Below are positions 1 to 8,897 of a stretch of DNA of 64,000 nt, piece by piece. Below the pieces are notes generated by a model, which worked only from the letters and a program-made list of their open reading frames with translations, did no database searches and was not told the origin of the DNA. Positions within the stretch are counted from its first letter, which is position 1. The number at the start of each line of letters is the position of its first letter. Source of the stretch: an uncultured Bacilli bacterium. GTDB taxonomy: Bacteria; Bacillota_I; Bacilli_A; RF39; UBA660. The stretch spans positions 16,861-80,860 of the forward strand of contig CALVYA010000003.1 in the NCBI GenBank assembly GCA_944371905.1, in the 5' to 3' direction. The position numbers were made by a program, and so were the translations under genes.

Positions 1-1633
1 CAGGAGATGCCACCATCATAGTAAGCCATAATCCTAAAAACGGAATATAGGCGATTCCTAGTTTGTTTTTTCTATATTTTGACAACGAAAAACTTAATAA
101 AGTAATAATAAAACCTAAGCCAATACTCCAAAATACATTAGCAAAAGGTAACCTCTTACTAGCCGTATGATCAATTATAGTACATAAAATACTAGGCATA
201 TTAGTATTACTTTCTTGATCTAAAGTAACCCAATAATTAACATCCGTTGACCAATACCCGACTGTTTGAGCCAAATATGCTTCCACATATATTCTAGGAT
301 GTTCTATTAATAACTTAGCCCATACTTTGAGTAATTCTAGCTTACTATCATCTAATTTTTCTCTATTTACTAATCCTTTAATAGGATCCGAAATATATGG
401 CAAATAACTATCTTTAATTTTAGAAACATCCATGATCGAACTTAAATATTTTAAATTTTCTTTATCCACTTCCTCCTCTTGTGCAAATACTCTTGCTATT
501 TGTTGAAGCGGTATAGAGAATGCTTCTACACTTTGTATTTTTTGAACACCCATCATATTATATATTGGTCCTGTTATTACAAAATATATACTTATTAAAC
601 CTACCATCAAAGGAGCGAAAAGGAGTATTTTCTTGCGAAACACAAATAATATAAATGGCATCATAAATAAAACGATATATATTCCATTATTTCTAAAAAA
701 CATCATAAATAATATTCCTAATATAAATAATAAACATTGACTAATTAATATTTTATTCTGATTATTTGCAAACTCTAACAATGATATTAACACTAAAATA
801 AAACATCCACCAAACATAACATCTTTCCACATTGTAACACTATAATGAGTATACATAGGAAGTAATGCATAAACCAATACCACTGCCAAACAGATACGAA
901 TATCAATTTTTCGTTTATATAAAAACCTACAAGCATATGCAAACAAACACGACATAATAATCATTTGAACAATAATATAAAAGGCTATTCCCATATTTTC
1001 ATTATGAAATATCATATTACCAATATTATAAAAGAAACCAACAAATTGTGTTTGTAAAAAAGGATGAATATTAGATAAAATACCATCTTCAATAAAAGTC
1101 AATTGTAAATAAGAGTCTGTTGTCAATTTTCCTGGGAAATATCTCCAAAAATAAGGTAAGTAACAGATAAATATAAAAATCCAGCTATAAAAGAAAAATT
1201 TGTTATAATTTTTTCTATCGTTGCTTACTTTTATATTCAATTTACCTAAGTAGAAATAAAAATTATTTAATAGTCGATATACTAAAGGGAAAATACCTAT
1301 TCCTTCTATTAAAGTATAAATTAATCTCTTTAAAGTAAAAATTATTTGTACATCAGTATAAGTAAAACTATCCACAGTTTTTCCAATAACCAAGCAAAGA
1401 GTTAAAACTATTCCTAAAACGAAAGAAATCCTTTTAGTTTTCTTATCAACTTTGACTTGAAATTTCAAAAAAAATAATAATATAAATCCATAGAATAAAA
1501 GAAAAAAGATACTAAAATTCAAATTACTAGATATACCATAATATAAAATAATACCAATATATGATACTACAGATAAAATTATGTTCCATAAATATAACTT
1601 ATTAACTTTTAATTCCTTTAATATTTCTCTCAT
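1..1633 (-). CDS. DUF6020-like polytopic membrane protein, 3' end outside the window
   Basis: A reading frame runs from an ATG at 1633 (AAGAGGTTTAT just upstream) to the left edge without a stop, giving about 544 codons. The product is strongly hydrophobic with some 10-12 membrane segments. Motifs seen are PGKLTTDSYLQ, then NIHPFLQTQ, then a THYSVTMWKDVMFG segment. These resemble the loops of the DUF6020 / GT-C-like family of large integral membrane proteins, thought to use lipid-linked sugars. The substrate cannot be told from sequence. It is transcribed leftward, away from the superoxide reductase gene, whose terminator lies about 70 bp upstream. The family name is my recognition of the motif pattern; the membrane nature is seen directly. 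Confidence 0.6.
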   Translation of the reverse strand, partial: MREILKELKVNKLYLWNIILSVVSYIGIILYYGISSNLNFSIFFLLFYGFILLFFLKFQVKVDKKTKRISFVLGIVLTLCLVIGKTVDSFTYTDVQIIFTLKRLIYTLIEGIGIFPLVYRLLNNFYFYLGKLNIKVSNDRKNYNKFFFYSWIFIFICYLPYFWRYFPGKLTTDSYLQLTFIEDGILSNIHPFLQTQFVGFFYNIGNMIFHNENMGIAFYIIVQMIIMSCLFAYACRFLYKRKIDIRICLAVVLVYALLPMYTHYSVTMWKDVMFGGCFILVLISLLEFANNQNKILISQCLLFILGILFMMFFRNNGIYIVLFMMPFILFVFRKKILLFAPLMVGLISIYFVITGPIYNMMGVQKIQSVEAFSIPLQQIARVFAQEEEVDKENLKYLSSIMDVSKIKDSYLPYISDPIKGLVNREKLDDSKLELLKVWAKLLIEHPRIYVEAYLAQTVGYWSTDVNYWVTLDQESNTNMPSILCTIIDHTASKRLPFANVFWSIGLGFIITLLSFSLSKYRKNKLGIAYIPFLGLWLTMMVASP

Positions 1634-1696
1634 ATAAACCTCTTATTTCCTGCTTTTTTTATACCTTTATTATCCCACGCTTATATTATTTGAGCA

Positions 1697-1719
1697 AGAA
1701 AAAAGAACGTTTCCGTTCT
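1697..1719 (-). terminator. Rho-independent terminator after superoxide reductase
   Basis: Read on the minus strand, AGAACG-GAAA-CGTTCT forms a perfect hairpin followed by TTTTTTCTT, starting two bases after the stop codon of the superoxide reductase gene. Confidence 0.8.
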
Positions 1720-1720
1720 A

Positions 1721-2086
1721 TTAAATTTTATTTTCCCATAATCCATGCTTATTACAATATGCATATAAGGTTGCATCTTTCATATAAGGAAATGTTACCT
1801 CTGCAGATTGTCCCGGAGCTAGTTTGACCATTATTTCTGTATCATCGCTTTCCAAACTAATCCATTCAATGTAATGATCCTCATCCATGACATGATTCAC
1901 TATTACTTTCATTTTATCCCCTATAATTTCAAATGTAGGAATGTGTTTTTCAAAAGCGGCATCAGTTGAATTTGACTTAACTAAAGACATATTTTCTTCA
2001 CAACACTTTATTCCACAATCCTTACACTCACAATCTTGTAATACTTTTATAAGTGCCCCACACTTATTACATTTCTTTAAAATCAT
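1721..2086 (-). CDS. Superoxide reductase (desulfoferrodoxin family)
   Basis: A 121-residue protein that reduces superoxide to hydrogen peroxide in the cytoplasm of anaerobes, normally with electrons from rubredoxin. Residues 46-50 are the EKHIP motif carrying the axial Glu and first His ligand. His65 and His71 lie in VNHVMDEDHYIEW, and Cys111 with His114 lie in CNKHG; together these make the Fe(His)4Cys centre. The N-terminal part has Cys6 and Cys9 and the pair Cys28-Cys29, matching the desulforedoxin-type centre of two-iron enzymes. Between them sit three extra cysteines (19, 21, 24) in an insertion not normal for the family. AAAGAGGTGATTT precedes the ATG. A rubredoxin gene that could be its donor lies at 25144-25287. 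Confidence 0.9.
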   Translation of the reverse strand: MILKKCNKCGALIKVLQDCECKDCGIKCCEENMSLVKSNSTDAAFEKHIPTFEIIGDKMKVIVNHVMDEDHYIEWISLESDDTEIMVKLAPGQSAEVTFPYMKDATLYAYCNKHGLWENKI

Positions 2087-2150
2087 TAAATCACCTCTTT
2101 ATGAAACCTTTATAAATATTATTATATTATATTTTTTTATAAAAAGATAT

Positions 2151-2176
2151 TAAAAAAGTAACCTTCAAGGTTACCA
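2151..2176 (-). terminator. Rho-independent terminator
   Basis: On the minus strand GTAACC-TTGAA-GGTTAC is followed by TTTTTTA. It lies between the superoxide reductase gene and pgsA and probably ends transcription coming from pgsA. Confidence 0.6.
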
Positions 2177-2283
2177 AACACTTAATCATATATCTCCATA
2201 TGATATTTATATTATGATTAATATTAATTTTTTTATACTTTAAAATAATAAAAAATTTGTTATAATAATACTAGGTGATAAAT

Positions 2284-2385
2284 ATGACAATGGATCAAGA
2301 AACAATTGCATCTTTTCTATTACTTGGTACTTTATTGTTATCTTGTATTACTATTATTATTATTTTTACTATGAAAAACAACTAA
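2284..2385 (+). CDS. Possible small single-pass membrane peptide
   Basis: A 33-residue frame (begins MTMDQETIASF, ends FTMKNN) with one predicted hydrophobic helix over most of its length. CTAGGTGATAAAT places a good ribosome site before the ATG, and TATAAT at 2261-2266 is a plausible -10 box. It overlaps the stop codon of pgsA on the other strand by a few bases. I know no family for it. The gene signals argue that it is expressed, but AT-rich DNA makes hydrophobic frames easily, so this is tentative. Confidence 0.4.
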   Translation: MTMDQETIASFLLLGTLLLSCITIIIIFTMKNN

Positions 2386-3128
2386 TAATGCTTTTTAAAA
2401 AGTGTTTTCTTTTTTACCTTTGGATTATCATAAATAATATCTTGAGTAGGTTCGTTATATTCTAACGTCTTACTCTTTTCTATTGGTTTTATTGCATCTT
2501 CTTGAAAATCATTCTGTATAGAATCATTTATTTTAGATGTTTCTTCTACAGATTTGTCTTTGTTAAAATATTTTTTCTTAATACATATTACTTCTGGAAT
2601 TACTGTGGCTATTGCTCCCACCATACAAATAGGCGCAATGAGACTAAGTCCACTATCTCCAAAACCAAATGCTATAGTAGAAATAGTTCCTGCACTCTGA
2701 AGAGCCATTTTTAATTTGGCTGGAATTGTAGGTTTCATTTCTAACCCATTCTTTTTAAATTGATAAGTAGAAACTCCAAATACAATAGCATCTCTTGCAG
2801 CAATAGTTAAAGGCCATAACGGCATAATTCCCGTAGCCATTAATGTAATTCCAAGACCCCAATTATATATTTTATCTGCAATCGGATCTAAAATACTACC
2901 TAATCGAGAAGCCATTCCATAATTTCTTGCTAAATATCCATCCACAGCATCTGTTGCTCCGATTCCTAATGTCGCTAAAGTAATTAATAATGGTGAAGTA
3001 ATTCCAAATTTAGCAATATAACCAAATAATGCCACTGAAGATATCATTCTAAACACAGTTAAAACATTAGGTATTGTTAATTTCTTATCATATTTTTCAT
3101 CCTTAATTTCATCTTTTTTATCTTTCAT
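2382..3128 (-). CDS. pgsA: CDP-alcohol phosphatidyltransferase, probably phosphatidylglycerophosphate synthase
   Basis: A 248-residue membrane enzyme that transfers phosphatidyl from CDP-diacylglycerol to glycerol 3-phosphate, the committed step to phosphatidylglycerol. The family signature D-x2-D-G-x2-A-R-x8-G-x3-D-x3-D is visible around residues 60-85 (DAVDGYLAR, then GSILDPIADK). The frame begins with TIPNVLTVFRM, typical of PgsA. After the last membrane segment there is a charged tail of about 60 residues rich in Lys, Glu and Asp, longer than in most PgsA proteins. GGAGGT stands 9 bases before the ATG. Phosphatidylserine or cardiolipin synthase of the same superfamily is possible, but the opening motif favours PgsA. 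Confidence 0.8.
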   Translation of the reverse strand: MKDKKDEIKDEKYDKKLTIPNVLTVFRMISSVALFGYIAKFGITSPLLITLATLGIGATDAVDGYLARNYGMASRLGSILDPIADKIYNWGLGITLMATGIMPLWPLTIAARDAIVFGVSTYQFKKNGLEMKPTIPAKLKMALQSAGTISTIAFGFGDSGLSLIAPICMVGAIATVIPEVICIKKKYFNKDKSVEETSKINDSIQNDFQEDAIKPIEKSKTLEYNEPTQDIIYDNPKVKKKTLFKKHY

Positions 3129-3260
3129 TATCCAATACCTCCATAATTAGTTATGATAATACCTATCGTTACTCGTGTCAAGTTTTGTTAGTTTATATAA
3201 TACTATTGTTGTTTAATTGATCTATTTATAGTATTATTATTATTGTAGAGGAGGATAAAA

Positions 3261-4337
3261 ATGGATAGAAAAATAAAAGTCGTTCAATTTGGAACTGGAA
3301 AAATGGCTGTCTACACTATGCGTTATGCAATAGAACATGGTTGCCAAATAGTAGGAGCAATTGATGTTAATCCTAACGTTATTGGAAAAGATATTGGAGA
3401 AATCATGAATACTTCAAATTATGGAGTTACTGTCACTTCTTTAGATAAAGCTCCCGAAATGTTAATGAATGTAAAACCAGATATTTGTATCGTAACTACT
3501 ATGAGTCTATTAAATGATGTTTATGATAGTCTAATGTTATGTGCAAAATTAGGTATTAACGCTATTACTACTTGTGAAGAAGCATTCTTCTCATGGAATT
3601 CTAATCCTAAAACGACAGAAGCTATCGATATTATTGCTAAACGTACAGGATGTACAATCACTGGTAGTGGATACCAAGACATATATTGGGGAGAGTTAAT
3701 AAGTGCTATTGCTTCTTCAACTAATAAAATTACTAAAATAAAAGGAAGTTCTAGTTACAATGTTGAAGATTATGGAATTGCTTTAGCTAAAGCTCATGGT
3801 GCTGGTTATACTTTAGAAGAATTTGAGAAAAATGTAGCATCTAGTGATAATATTTCTAGTGAAGAGCGTCAAACACTAATTGATCATGGAGAATTTTCTC
3901 CTTCTTATATGTGGAATGTCAATGGTTGGTTAGCTTCTAAATTAGGATTAACAGTAAAAAGTCAAGTTCAAAAATGTATACCTCAAACCCATTCTGAAGA
4001 TATTAATTCTACTACTTTAGGAATGATAGTAAAAGCTGGAAATGCTACAGGTATGAGTGCTGTTGTTACTACTGAAACTCAAGAAGGTATTATCATTGAA
4101 TCAGAATGTATTGGTAAAGTTTATGCTCCTAGTGATTTTGACAAAAATGAATGGACAATATATGGAGAGCCAGATACGACTATAGTTGTTAATCGCCCGA
4201 AAACAGTAGAACTTACTTGTGCTACCGTAGTAAACAGAATTCCAGATGTTTTAAATAGTGAACCAGGATTCATAACAACTGAAAAAATGCCAGAATTAAA
4301 ATATCGTATAAAACCATTAAATGAATATGTAAAATAA
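3261..4337 (+). CDS. NAD(P)-dependent dehydrogenase related to 2,4-diaminopentanoate dehydrogenase
   Basis: A 358-residue soluble enzyme with an N-terminal Rossmann fold: VVQFGTGKMAVY gives the dinucleotide-binding loop and GAIDVNP the end of strand 2. It has the dihydrodipicolinate-reductase-like architecture of 2,4-diaminopentanoate dehydrogenase, the oxidative deamination step of ornithine fermentation, and the length fits. No other ornithine fermentation genes are in the window, so the substrate is inferred. A strong AGAGGAGGATAAAA ribosome site precedes the ATG and a bidirectional terminator follows. Confidence 0.65.
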   Translation: MDRKIKVVQFGTGKMAVYTMRYAIEHGCQIVGAIDVNPNVIGKDIGEIMNTSNYGVTVTSLDKAPEMLMNVKPDICIVTTMSLLNDVYDSLMLCAKLGINAITTCEEAFFSWNSNPKTTEAIDIIAKRTGCTITGSGYQDIYWGELISAIASSTNKITKIKGSSSYNVEDYGIALAKAHGAGYTLEEFEKNVASSDNISSEERQTLIDHGEFSPSYMWNVNGWLASKLGLTVKSQVQKCIPQTHSEDINSTTLGMIVKAGNATGMSAVVTTETQEGIIIESECIGKVYAPSDFDKNEWTIYGEPDTTIVVNRPKTVELTCATVVNRIPDVLNSEPGFITTEKMPELKYRIKPLNEYVK

Positions 4338-4361
4338 AACAGGATTACTCCTGTTTTTATT
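4336..4361. terminator. Bidirectional terminator between convergent genes
   Basis: AAAACAGGA-TTAC-TCCTGTTTTTA is a stem with an A run before it and a T run after it, so it can stop both the dehydrogenase and the converging membrane protein gene. Confidence 0.75.
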
Positions 4362-5766
4362 CTGTAATTACTTTTTCATAAATAACAACATTATCTATTT
4401 GCTTTGTTACTTGATATTTATTATTGTTAGCTAAGTGAATAGTTAAGGCGATATTATTAGGAAGTACAAACATATCAAAATTATATTCATCTAACAAATA
4501 GTCATACCCTCTATCTTGAAGTTCCATAGCATCCCTAAAATTATATTTAGAATACATATCCGCACGTCCATCAATAAATACTTTAATATCATTATAAATT
4601 AAATATCCTCCATAATCATAAAAATTAAATAAACGGTTTGGATTTTGTTCTTTTATATACTTTATTATTTCATCTGATAGTGGTTTTTTAGTATAACTAT
4701 TCATTAATTTAGGTACAAATAAAATACCACTAACGATGGCAATGATTAAAATAGCCATCGTCAAATACTTTTCATAACTAAATTTATACTCCCCAATGAA
4801 ATTAAAAATGATAAAAGTAGAAGCAATGTATAAAAGTGGTATAAATTTTAAACTTTTAAATCCTAAAACTAAGAACGCACCTAAAATAACAAAATCAATT
4901 ACTTTAATTTTCTTATTTGTTATTATCATTATAAGGATTACTATTCCTAATAACAGGAAATCTCCATAATCACTAACATGATTTAAACTAGGGCTAGCCC
5001 ATTCACTAATACTTGAAATCATCAAATCATCCTGCATATTTATATAAGGATAACTTATCATTTTTATTCCATGAGGATTTATCGCAATTACTAAAATACT
5101 TAATATTCCGCAAATTAAATATTTTTTTATTTGCTCCCTGCTAATTTTGTTAGCTTCTAATTTACCAAACTTAAATTGAAACAAACCACATATTAAAAAG
5201 ATAAAACATAAGATATATGGTAAATTAGAGGAACCTCCATGAAAATTAGACCAAAGTAAAGTAATCAAAGGTAAGAAATAAATTTTTCTAGAATTTTTAT
5301 GATAAAAATTATCATATAAAACATAAACAGTAAATGCTAATAAAATATAACTTATCATATGAGGACGTGGTAACATTACTCTAGAAAAAATTAAAAAACC
5401 TATTAAAGACCATAATAAAGTAAAAAGGTAATTTTTCTTCATTTTCTCTTGATTAAAACTAAATAAAATAAAAATTAAGCCTCCATAAATAGTAAGATTA
5501 AACATCAATGGTCCGAAGTTTTTAAAAACGATGTTATATAAGTAAAGAATAACTTCGCTCAACCACTCATGACTCATCCAATATAAATGATTACTAATAC
5601 CATACCAAGAAAAAATATCATAATATGGTATTTTTAAATTAGTAACTATATATTCACCCGCTTTAATATGCCAGTAATAATCATTGCCAAAACCGAAATT
5701 AAAGATAGCTAGAAATAATATAGCGGAAAAAGCTAACCCTAATTTATAATTCAACTTTTTTTTCAC
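4357..5766 (-). CDS. GT-C-like polytopic membrane protein of unknown substrate
   Basis: A 469-residue protein with about ten hydrophobic helices. Near the N-terminus NDYYWHIKAGEYI and DIFSW, then SHEWLSEVILY, match a widespread family of uncharacterised membrane proteins resembling GT-C glycosyltransferases. The soluble C-terminal part has YDYGGYLIYN and KVFIDGRADMY, also typical of that family. The start is a GTG: AGGTGAAGATAA-GTG is well spaced and no ATG is better placed. The next upstream gene on this strand encodes a DUF421 protein 35 bp away, so the two may be cotranscribed. No function beyond cell-envelope sugar chemistry can be suggested. Confidence 0.6.
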   Translation of the reverse strand: MKKKLNYKLGLAFSAILFLAIFNFGFGNDYYWHIKAGEYIVTNLKIPYYDIFSWYGISNHLYWMSHEWLSEVILYLYNIVFKNFGPLMFNLTIYGGLIFILFSFNQEKMKKNYLFTLLWSLIGFLIFSRVMLPRPHMISYILLAFTVYVLYDNFYHKNSRKIYFLPLITLLWSNFHGGSSNLPYILCFIFLICGLFQFKFGKLEANKISREQIKKYLICGILSILVIAINPHGIKMISYPYINMQDDLMISSISEWASPSLNHVSDYGDFLLLGIVILIMIITNKKIKVIDFVILGAFLVLGFKSLKFIPLLYIASTFIIFNFIGEYKFSYEKYLTMAILIIAIVSGILFVPKLMNSYTKKPLSDEIIKYIKEQNPNRLFNFYDYGGYLIYNDIKVFIDGRADMYSKYNFRDAMELQDRGYDYLLDEYNFDMFVLPNNIALTIHLANNNKYQVTKQIDNVVIYEKVITE

Positions 5767-5801
5767 TTATCTTCACCTAATTAGAAGTGTAACATATTAA
5801 A

Positions 5802-6509
5802 TTATTCCAAGCAACCACTCTCTATACTATCTTCCCCTTTTTTATATATTGTTAATTTTTCTTTACTATCACAAGTCACTAACAATAGATCTTCTATATG
5901 ATGATAGCCTTCTTTTTTAAGTCTAGTTAACAACCACTTGTCATCTTTCTTGATTACTTTCAAATTATTTGACATTATATTTCCGTCAATTACTAAATTG
6001 GAACAAAGGCCTTTATAATCCACTTTAACTTTAGCATCACTAGGTGTTAAAGGGGCATATTTACTTTTTAACATAAAGCTTATTTTCCCGTTAGGCTCCA
6101 TAATAGCATATTCGATTTCACTAATATCAAAATACCCATTATTTCTAGCTTCTTGTAATAAATCACTAAGATCTATTTTTGCTTTTTCGACATTATCTTC
6201 AATAATTTTTCCATTTTCTATAATTATTATTGGTGTACCTATCACAAATCTTCTAAGTTTAATACTTTTAGCTGTAAAGTGAGAAATCAAGATTGACACT
6301 AGTGTATATACACCCATGACAATTAACCCATGTAAAAAATGAGACTCTAAATCAATAGAAATATCTGCTGCCACACTACCTATCGTAATACCTACTACAT
6401 AATCATACAAATTTAATTGTGACAATTGTTTTCTACCCATAGCTTTCGTAAAAAAGAAAAGAGCTACAATTGAGAAAATTGATTTTATAAATACATAAAA
6501 AAAGTCCAT
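5802..6509 (-). CDS. DUF421 (YetF/YcaP family) membrane protein
   Basis: A 235-residue protein with three N-terminal membrane helices followed by the cytoplasmic DUF421 domain. Typical family stretches are FTKAMGRKQLSQLN, YDYVVGITIGSVAA and later PIIIIENGKI with LLQEARNNGYFDISEIEYA. In Bacillus, relatives are linked to spore membranes and envelope; the biochemical role is unsettled. GGTGATATT precedes the ATG, 32 bp after the fhs stop, so it may be read through from fhs. Confidence 0.85.
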   Translation of the reverse strand: MDFFYVFIKSIFSIVALFFFTKAMGRKQLSQLNLYDYVVGITIGSVAADISIDLESHFLHGLIVMGVYTLVSILISHFTAKSIKLRRFVIGTPIIIIENGKIIEDNVEKAKIDLSDLLQEARNNGYFDISEIEYAIMEPNGKISFMLKSKYAPLTPSDAKVKVDYKGLCSNLVIDGNIMSNNLKVIKKDDKWLLTRLKKEGYHHIEDLLLVTCDSKEKLTIYKKGEDSIESGCLE

Positions 6510-6541
6510 AATATCACCATTCTTATTATGAACTATTTCTT

Positions 6542-8179
6542 TTAAAATAAACCACTTATTTCTTCCTTATCATTAATATCAATATTTTCTAAATTAGGAA
6601 TTTTAGATAATCCCGGCATGGTCATGATATCACCTAATAATACTGTAATAAAAGAGGCACCACGATATAATTTAACATCTTTTACTGTAATTGCATAATC
6701 TTTAGGGTAACCTAATTTTTTAGGATCGTCACTAATCGAATACTGAGTTTTAGCAATACATACTGGTAAATGATGATACTTATTCATTTTTTTTAACTTC
6801 TCTTCTACTTCTTTAGTATATTGTACTCTATTAGCATGATAGATTTCTATTGCTACTTTTTCTATTTTCTCTTTAATCGATAAATGATCTTCATATAATA
6901 ACTTAAAATCATTTTCCTTATTACAAATGTCTACTACTTTTTTTGCTAGAGAAACAGACCCTTCCCCACCATTTAAATAACTATCACTAATAGCAAATTC
7001 TATTTTTTTATTATTACAATATTCTTCTATAACATGAATTTCCTCATTAGTATCACTATCATATTTATTTAAACATACAATTAAATTTTTAGTGTATTTT
7101 AAAATGTTTTCCACATGAACCATTAAATTTGGTAGTCCTTCTTTTACTTTTTCCACAGAAGGTGTTAATATATCTTCCTTCGAAACATTGGCATTATATT
7201 TTAATGCTTTAAGAGTAACTACTAAAACAACACAATTAGGCGTGAAAGAAGCTCTACGACATTTAATATCAAAAAATTTTTCAGCGCCTAAATCGGAACC
7301 AAACCCAGCTTCAGTTACTACATAATCAGCAAGATTAAGACCTAATCTAGTAGCAATAATACTATTGCATCCATGAGCAATGTTAGCAAAAGGTCCTCCA
7401 TGAACTAAAACAGGATTATTCTCCAAAGTTTGAACTAAATTAGGTTTTATGGCCTCTTTTAATAAAGTGGCAAGAGAACCCTCCATATTTAAATCTTTCA
7501 CCAAAACTTCCTTACCATCATAAGTATATCCAATCAAAATATTACCTAAGTTTTTCTTTAAATCCATAAGATCTTGAGATAAACAAAAAACACTCATTAC
7601 CTCGCTAGCTGCTGTAATATTAAAAGATTCATCTCTTTTTACTTTTCCATGGATCGTAATATTCCTTAACGCTCTATCATTCATGTCCATACAACGATTA
7701 AACGCAATGGTATTGGGATCAATATTTAACTGATTCCCAAAGTAAAGATGATTATCAATAGCTGCGCTAATTAAATTGTTACAACTAGTAATTGCATGCA
7801 AGTCTCCAGTAAAATGTAAGTTAATATCCTCCATTGGAACAATTTGTGCATACCCTCCTCCAGTTGCTCCTCCTTTAATTCCAAATACTGGACCTAAAGA
7901 AGGTTCTCTTAATACCATTAAGGTTTTCTTACCTATTTTATTAAGAGCATCACCTAAACCAATACTAACTGTAGTTTTTCCTTCTCCATATGGTGTAGGA
8001 TTAATTGAGGTAACTAATATTAATTTTCCTTCATTTTTAGTAGTATATTTTTTATAATCAATTTTTGCTTTGTAATTGCCATATAAGATTAAATCCTCTT
8101 CTAATATACCTATTTTTTTTGCTATCTCTTTAATATTCTGTTTTTGACACATTCTAGAAATTTCAATATCACTTTTCAT
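6542..8179 (-). CDS. fhs: Formate-tetrahydrofolate ligase
   Basis: A 545-residue cytoplasmic enzyme that joins formate and tetrahydrofolate to 10-formyl-THF using ATP (EC 6.3.4.3), feeding one-carbon units to purine synthesis and initiator tRNA formylation. The nucleotide loop TPYGEGKTTVSIGLGDAL lies near residues 62-80, followed by the conserved REPSLGPVFGIKGGA. The length fits the family, at its short end. GGTGATGAT precedes the ATG. No folD or other one-carbon gene is adjacent. Confidence 0.95.
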   Translation of the reverse strand: MKSDIEISRMCQKQNIKEIAKKIGILEEDLILYGNYKAKIDYKKYTTKNEGKLILVTSINPTPYGEGKTTVSIGLGDALNKIGKKTLMVLREPSLGPVFGIKGGATGGGYAQIVPMEDINLHFTGDLHAITSCNNLISAAIDNHLYFGNQLNIDPNTIAFNRCMDMNDRALRNITIHGKVKRDESFNITAASEVMSVFCLSQDLMDLKKNLGNILIGYTYDGKEVLVKDLNMEGSLATLLKEAIKPNLVQTLENNPVLVHGGPFANIAHGCNSIIATRLGLNLADYVVTEAGFGSDLGAEKFFDIKCRRASFTPNCVVLVVTLKALKYNANVSKEDILTPSVEKVKEGLPNLMVHVENILKYTKNLIVCLNKYDSDTNEEIHVIEEYCNNKKIEFAISDSYLNGGEGSVSLAKKVVDICNKENDFKLLYEDHLSIKEKIEKVAIEIYHANRVQYTKEVEEKLKKMNKYHHLPVCIAKTQYSISDDPKKLGYPKDYAITVKDVKLYRGASFITVLLGDIMTMPGLSKIPNLENIDINDKEEISGLF

Positions 8180-8284
8180 ATCATCACCTTCATTTCTATT
8201 AGTAGTATATCATATAAATTCATTATTTTATCTATCATTTACTTTTATTTTATTATATAATATGTTTAGTTTTAGGAGGCAGTT

Positions 8285-8824
8285 ATGAAATTAGATAATT
8301 TAAAAGAAAAAAACTATTCTCATGTTACTAGTCTAATAAGCGCTATTATATTTTTTATCATTGGTAGTATTATTTTTACTAATCCTAATAATACTATTAA
8401 ATTTATTTCTTATGTTTTAGGTGGTTGCTTTTCTATAATTGGATTATTTAAAATTTGGAGTTATTATCGAGCAAAAAAGAAAGAAGAAGTAACATACCTT
8501 AGAGATTTAAGTGTCGGATTACTAGCTCTAATAGCAGGAATTATTTTAATTATCTTCTCTAATACTGTAGAAACTTTAATAAGGATCATTATGGGAGCAT
8601 GGATATTATTTAATGGTATTAACTTATTAATTAATTCAATTAAGGGACTAAAAAACAAAGTTAAATCTTCTAAATTATTAATACTATTATCACTAATTAT
8701 GATTTTTTTCGGCATTTATATGATTCTAAAAACTAATTTAATATTTCAAATGATTGGTTTATTTATTATTTTATATTCCGTTACTGAAATTATTGGCTAT
8801 ATTTATTATTCACAAAATAATTAG
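8285..8824 (+). CDS. DUF308 (HdeD-like) membrane protein
   Basis: A 179-residue protein of about six short membrane helices arranged as repeated hairpins, the pattern of the DUF308 family. Repeat-like stretches are SIIGLFKIWSYYRAKK, GAWILFNGINLLINSI and LFIILYSVTEIIGYIYY. The role in Gram-positive bacteria is unknown. AGGAGGCAGTT precedes the ATG and a TTCG-loop terminator follows, so it is a single-gene unit. Confidence 0.7.
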   Translation: MKLDNLKEKNYSHVTSLISAIIFFIIGSIIFTNPNNTIKFISYVLGGCFSIIGLFKIWSYYRAKKKEEVTYLRDLSVGLLALIAGIILIIFSNTVETLIRIIMGAWILFNGINLLINSIKGLKNKVKSSKLLILLSLIMIFFGIYMILKTNLIFQMIGLFIILYSVTEIIGYIYYSQNN

Positions 8825-8843
8825 AACTTCGGTTCTTTTTTTA
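8823..8843 (+). terminator. Rho-independent terminator with a TTCG loop
   Basis: AGAAC-TTCG-GTTCT followed by TTTTTTAT, right after the stop codon of the DUF308 gene. Confidence 0.8.
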
Positions 8844-8863
8844 TTTTGTTTTTATTATTAATA

Positions 8864-8872
8864 TGTTATAAT
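8864..8872 (+). promoter_or_regulatory. Extended -10 promoter of the Ycf46-like cassette
   Basis: TGT-TATAAT is an extended -10 element 25 bp before the first ATG of the four-gene cassette, just downstream of the preceding terminator. No convincing -35 box is at the right distance, which is usual for extended -10 promoters. Confidence 0.5.
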
Positions 8873-8897
8873 TTCTATAGAATAGGAAGGTGTTTAT

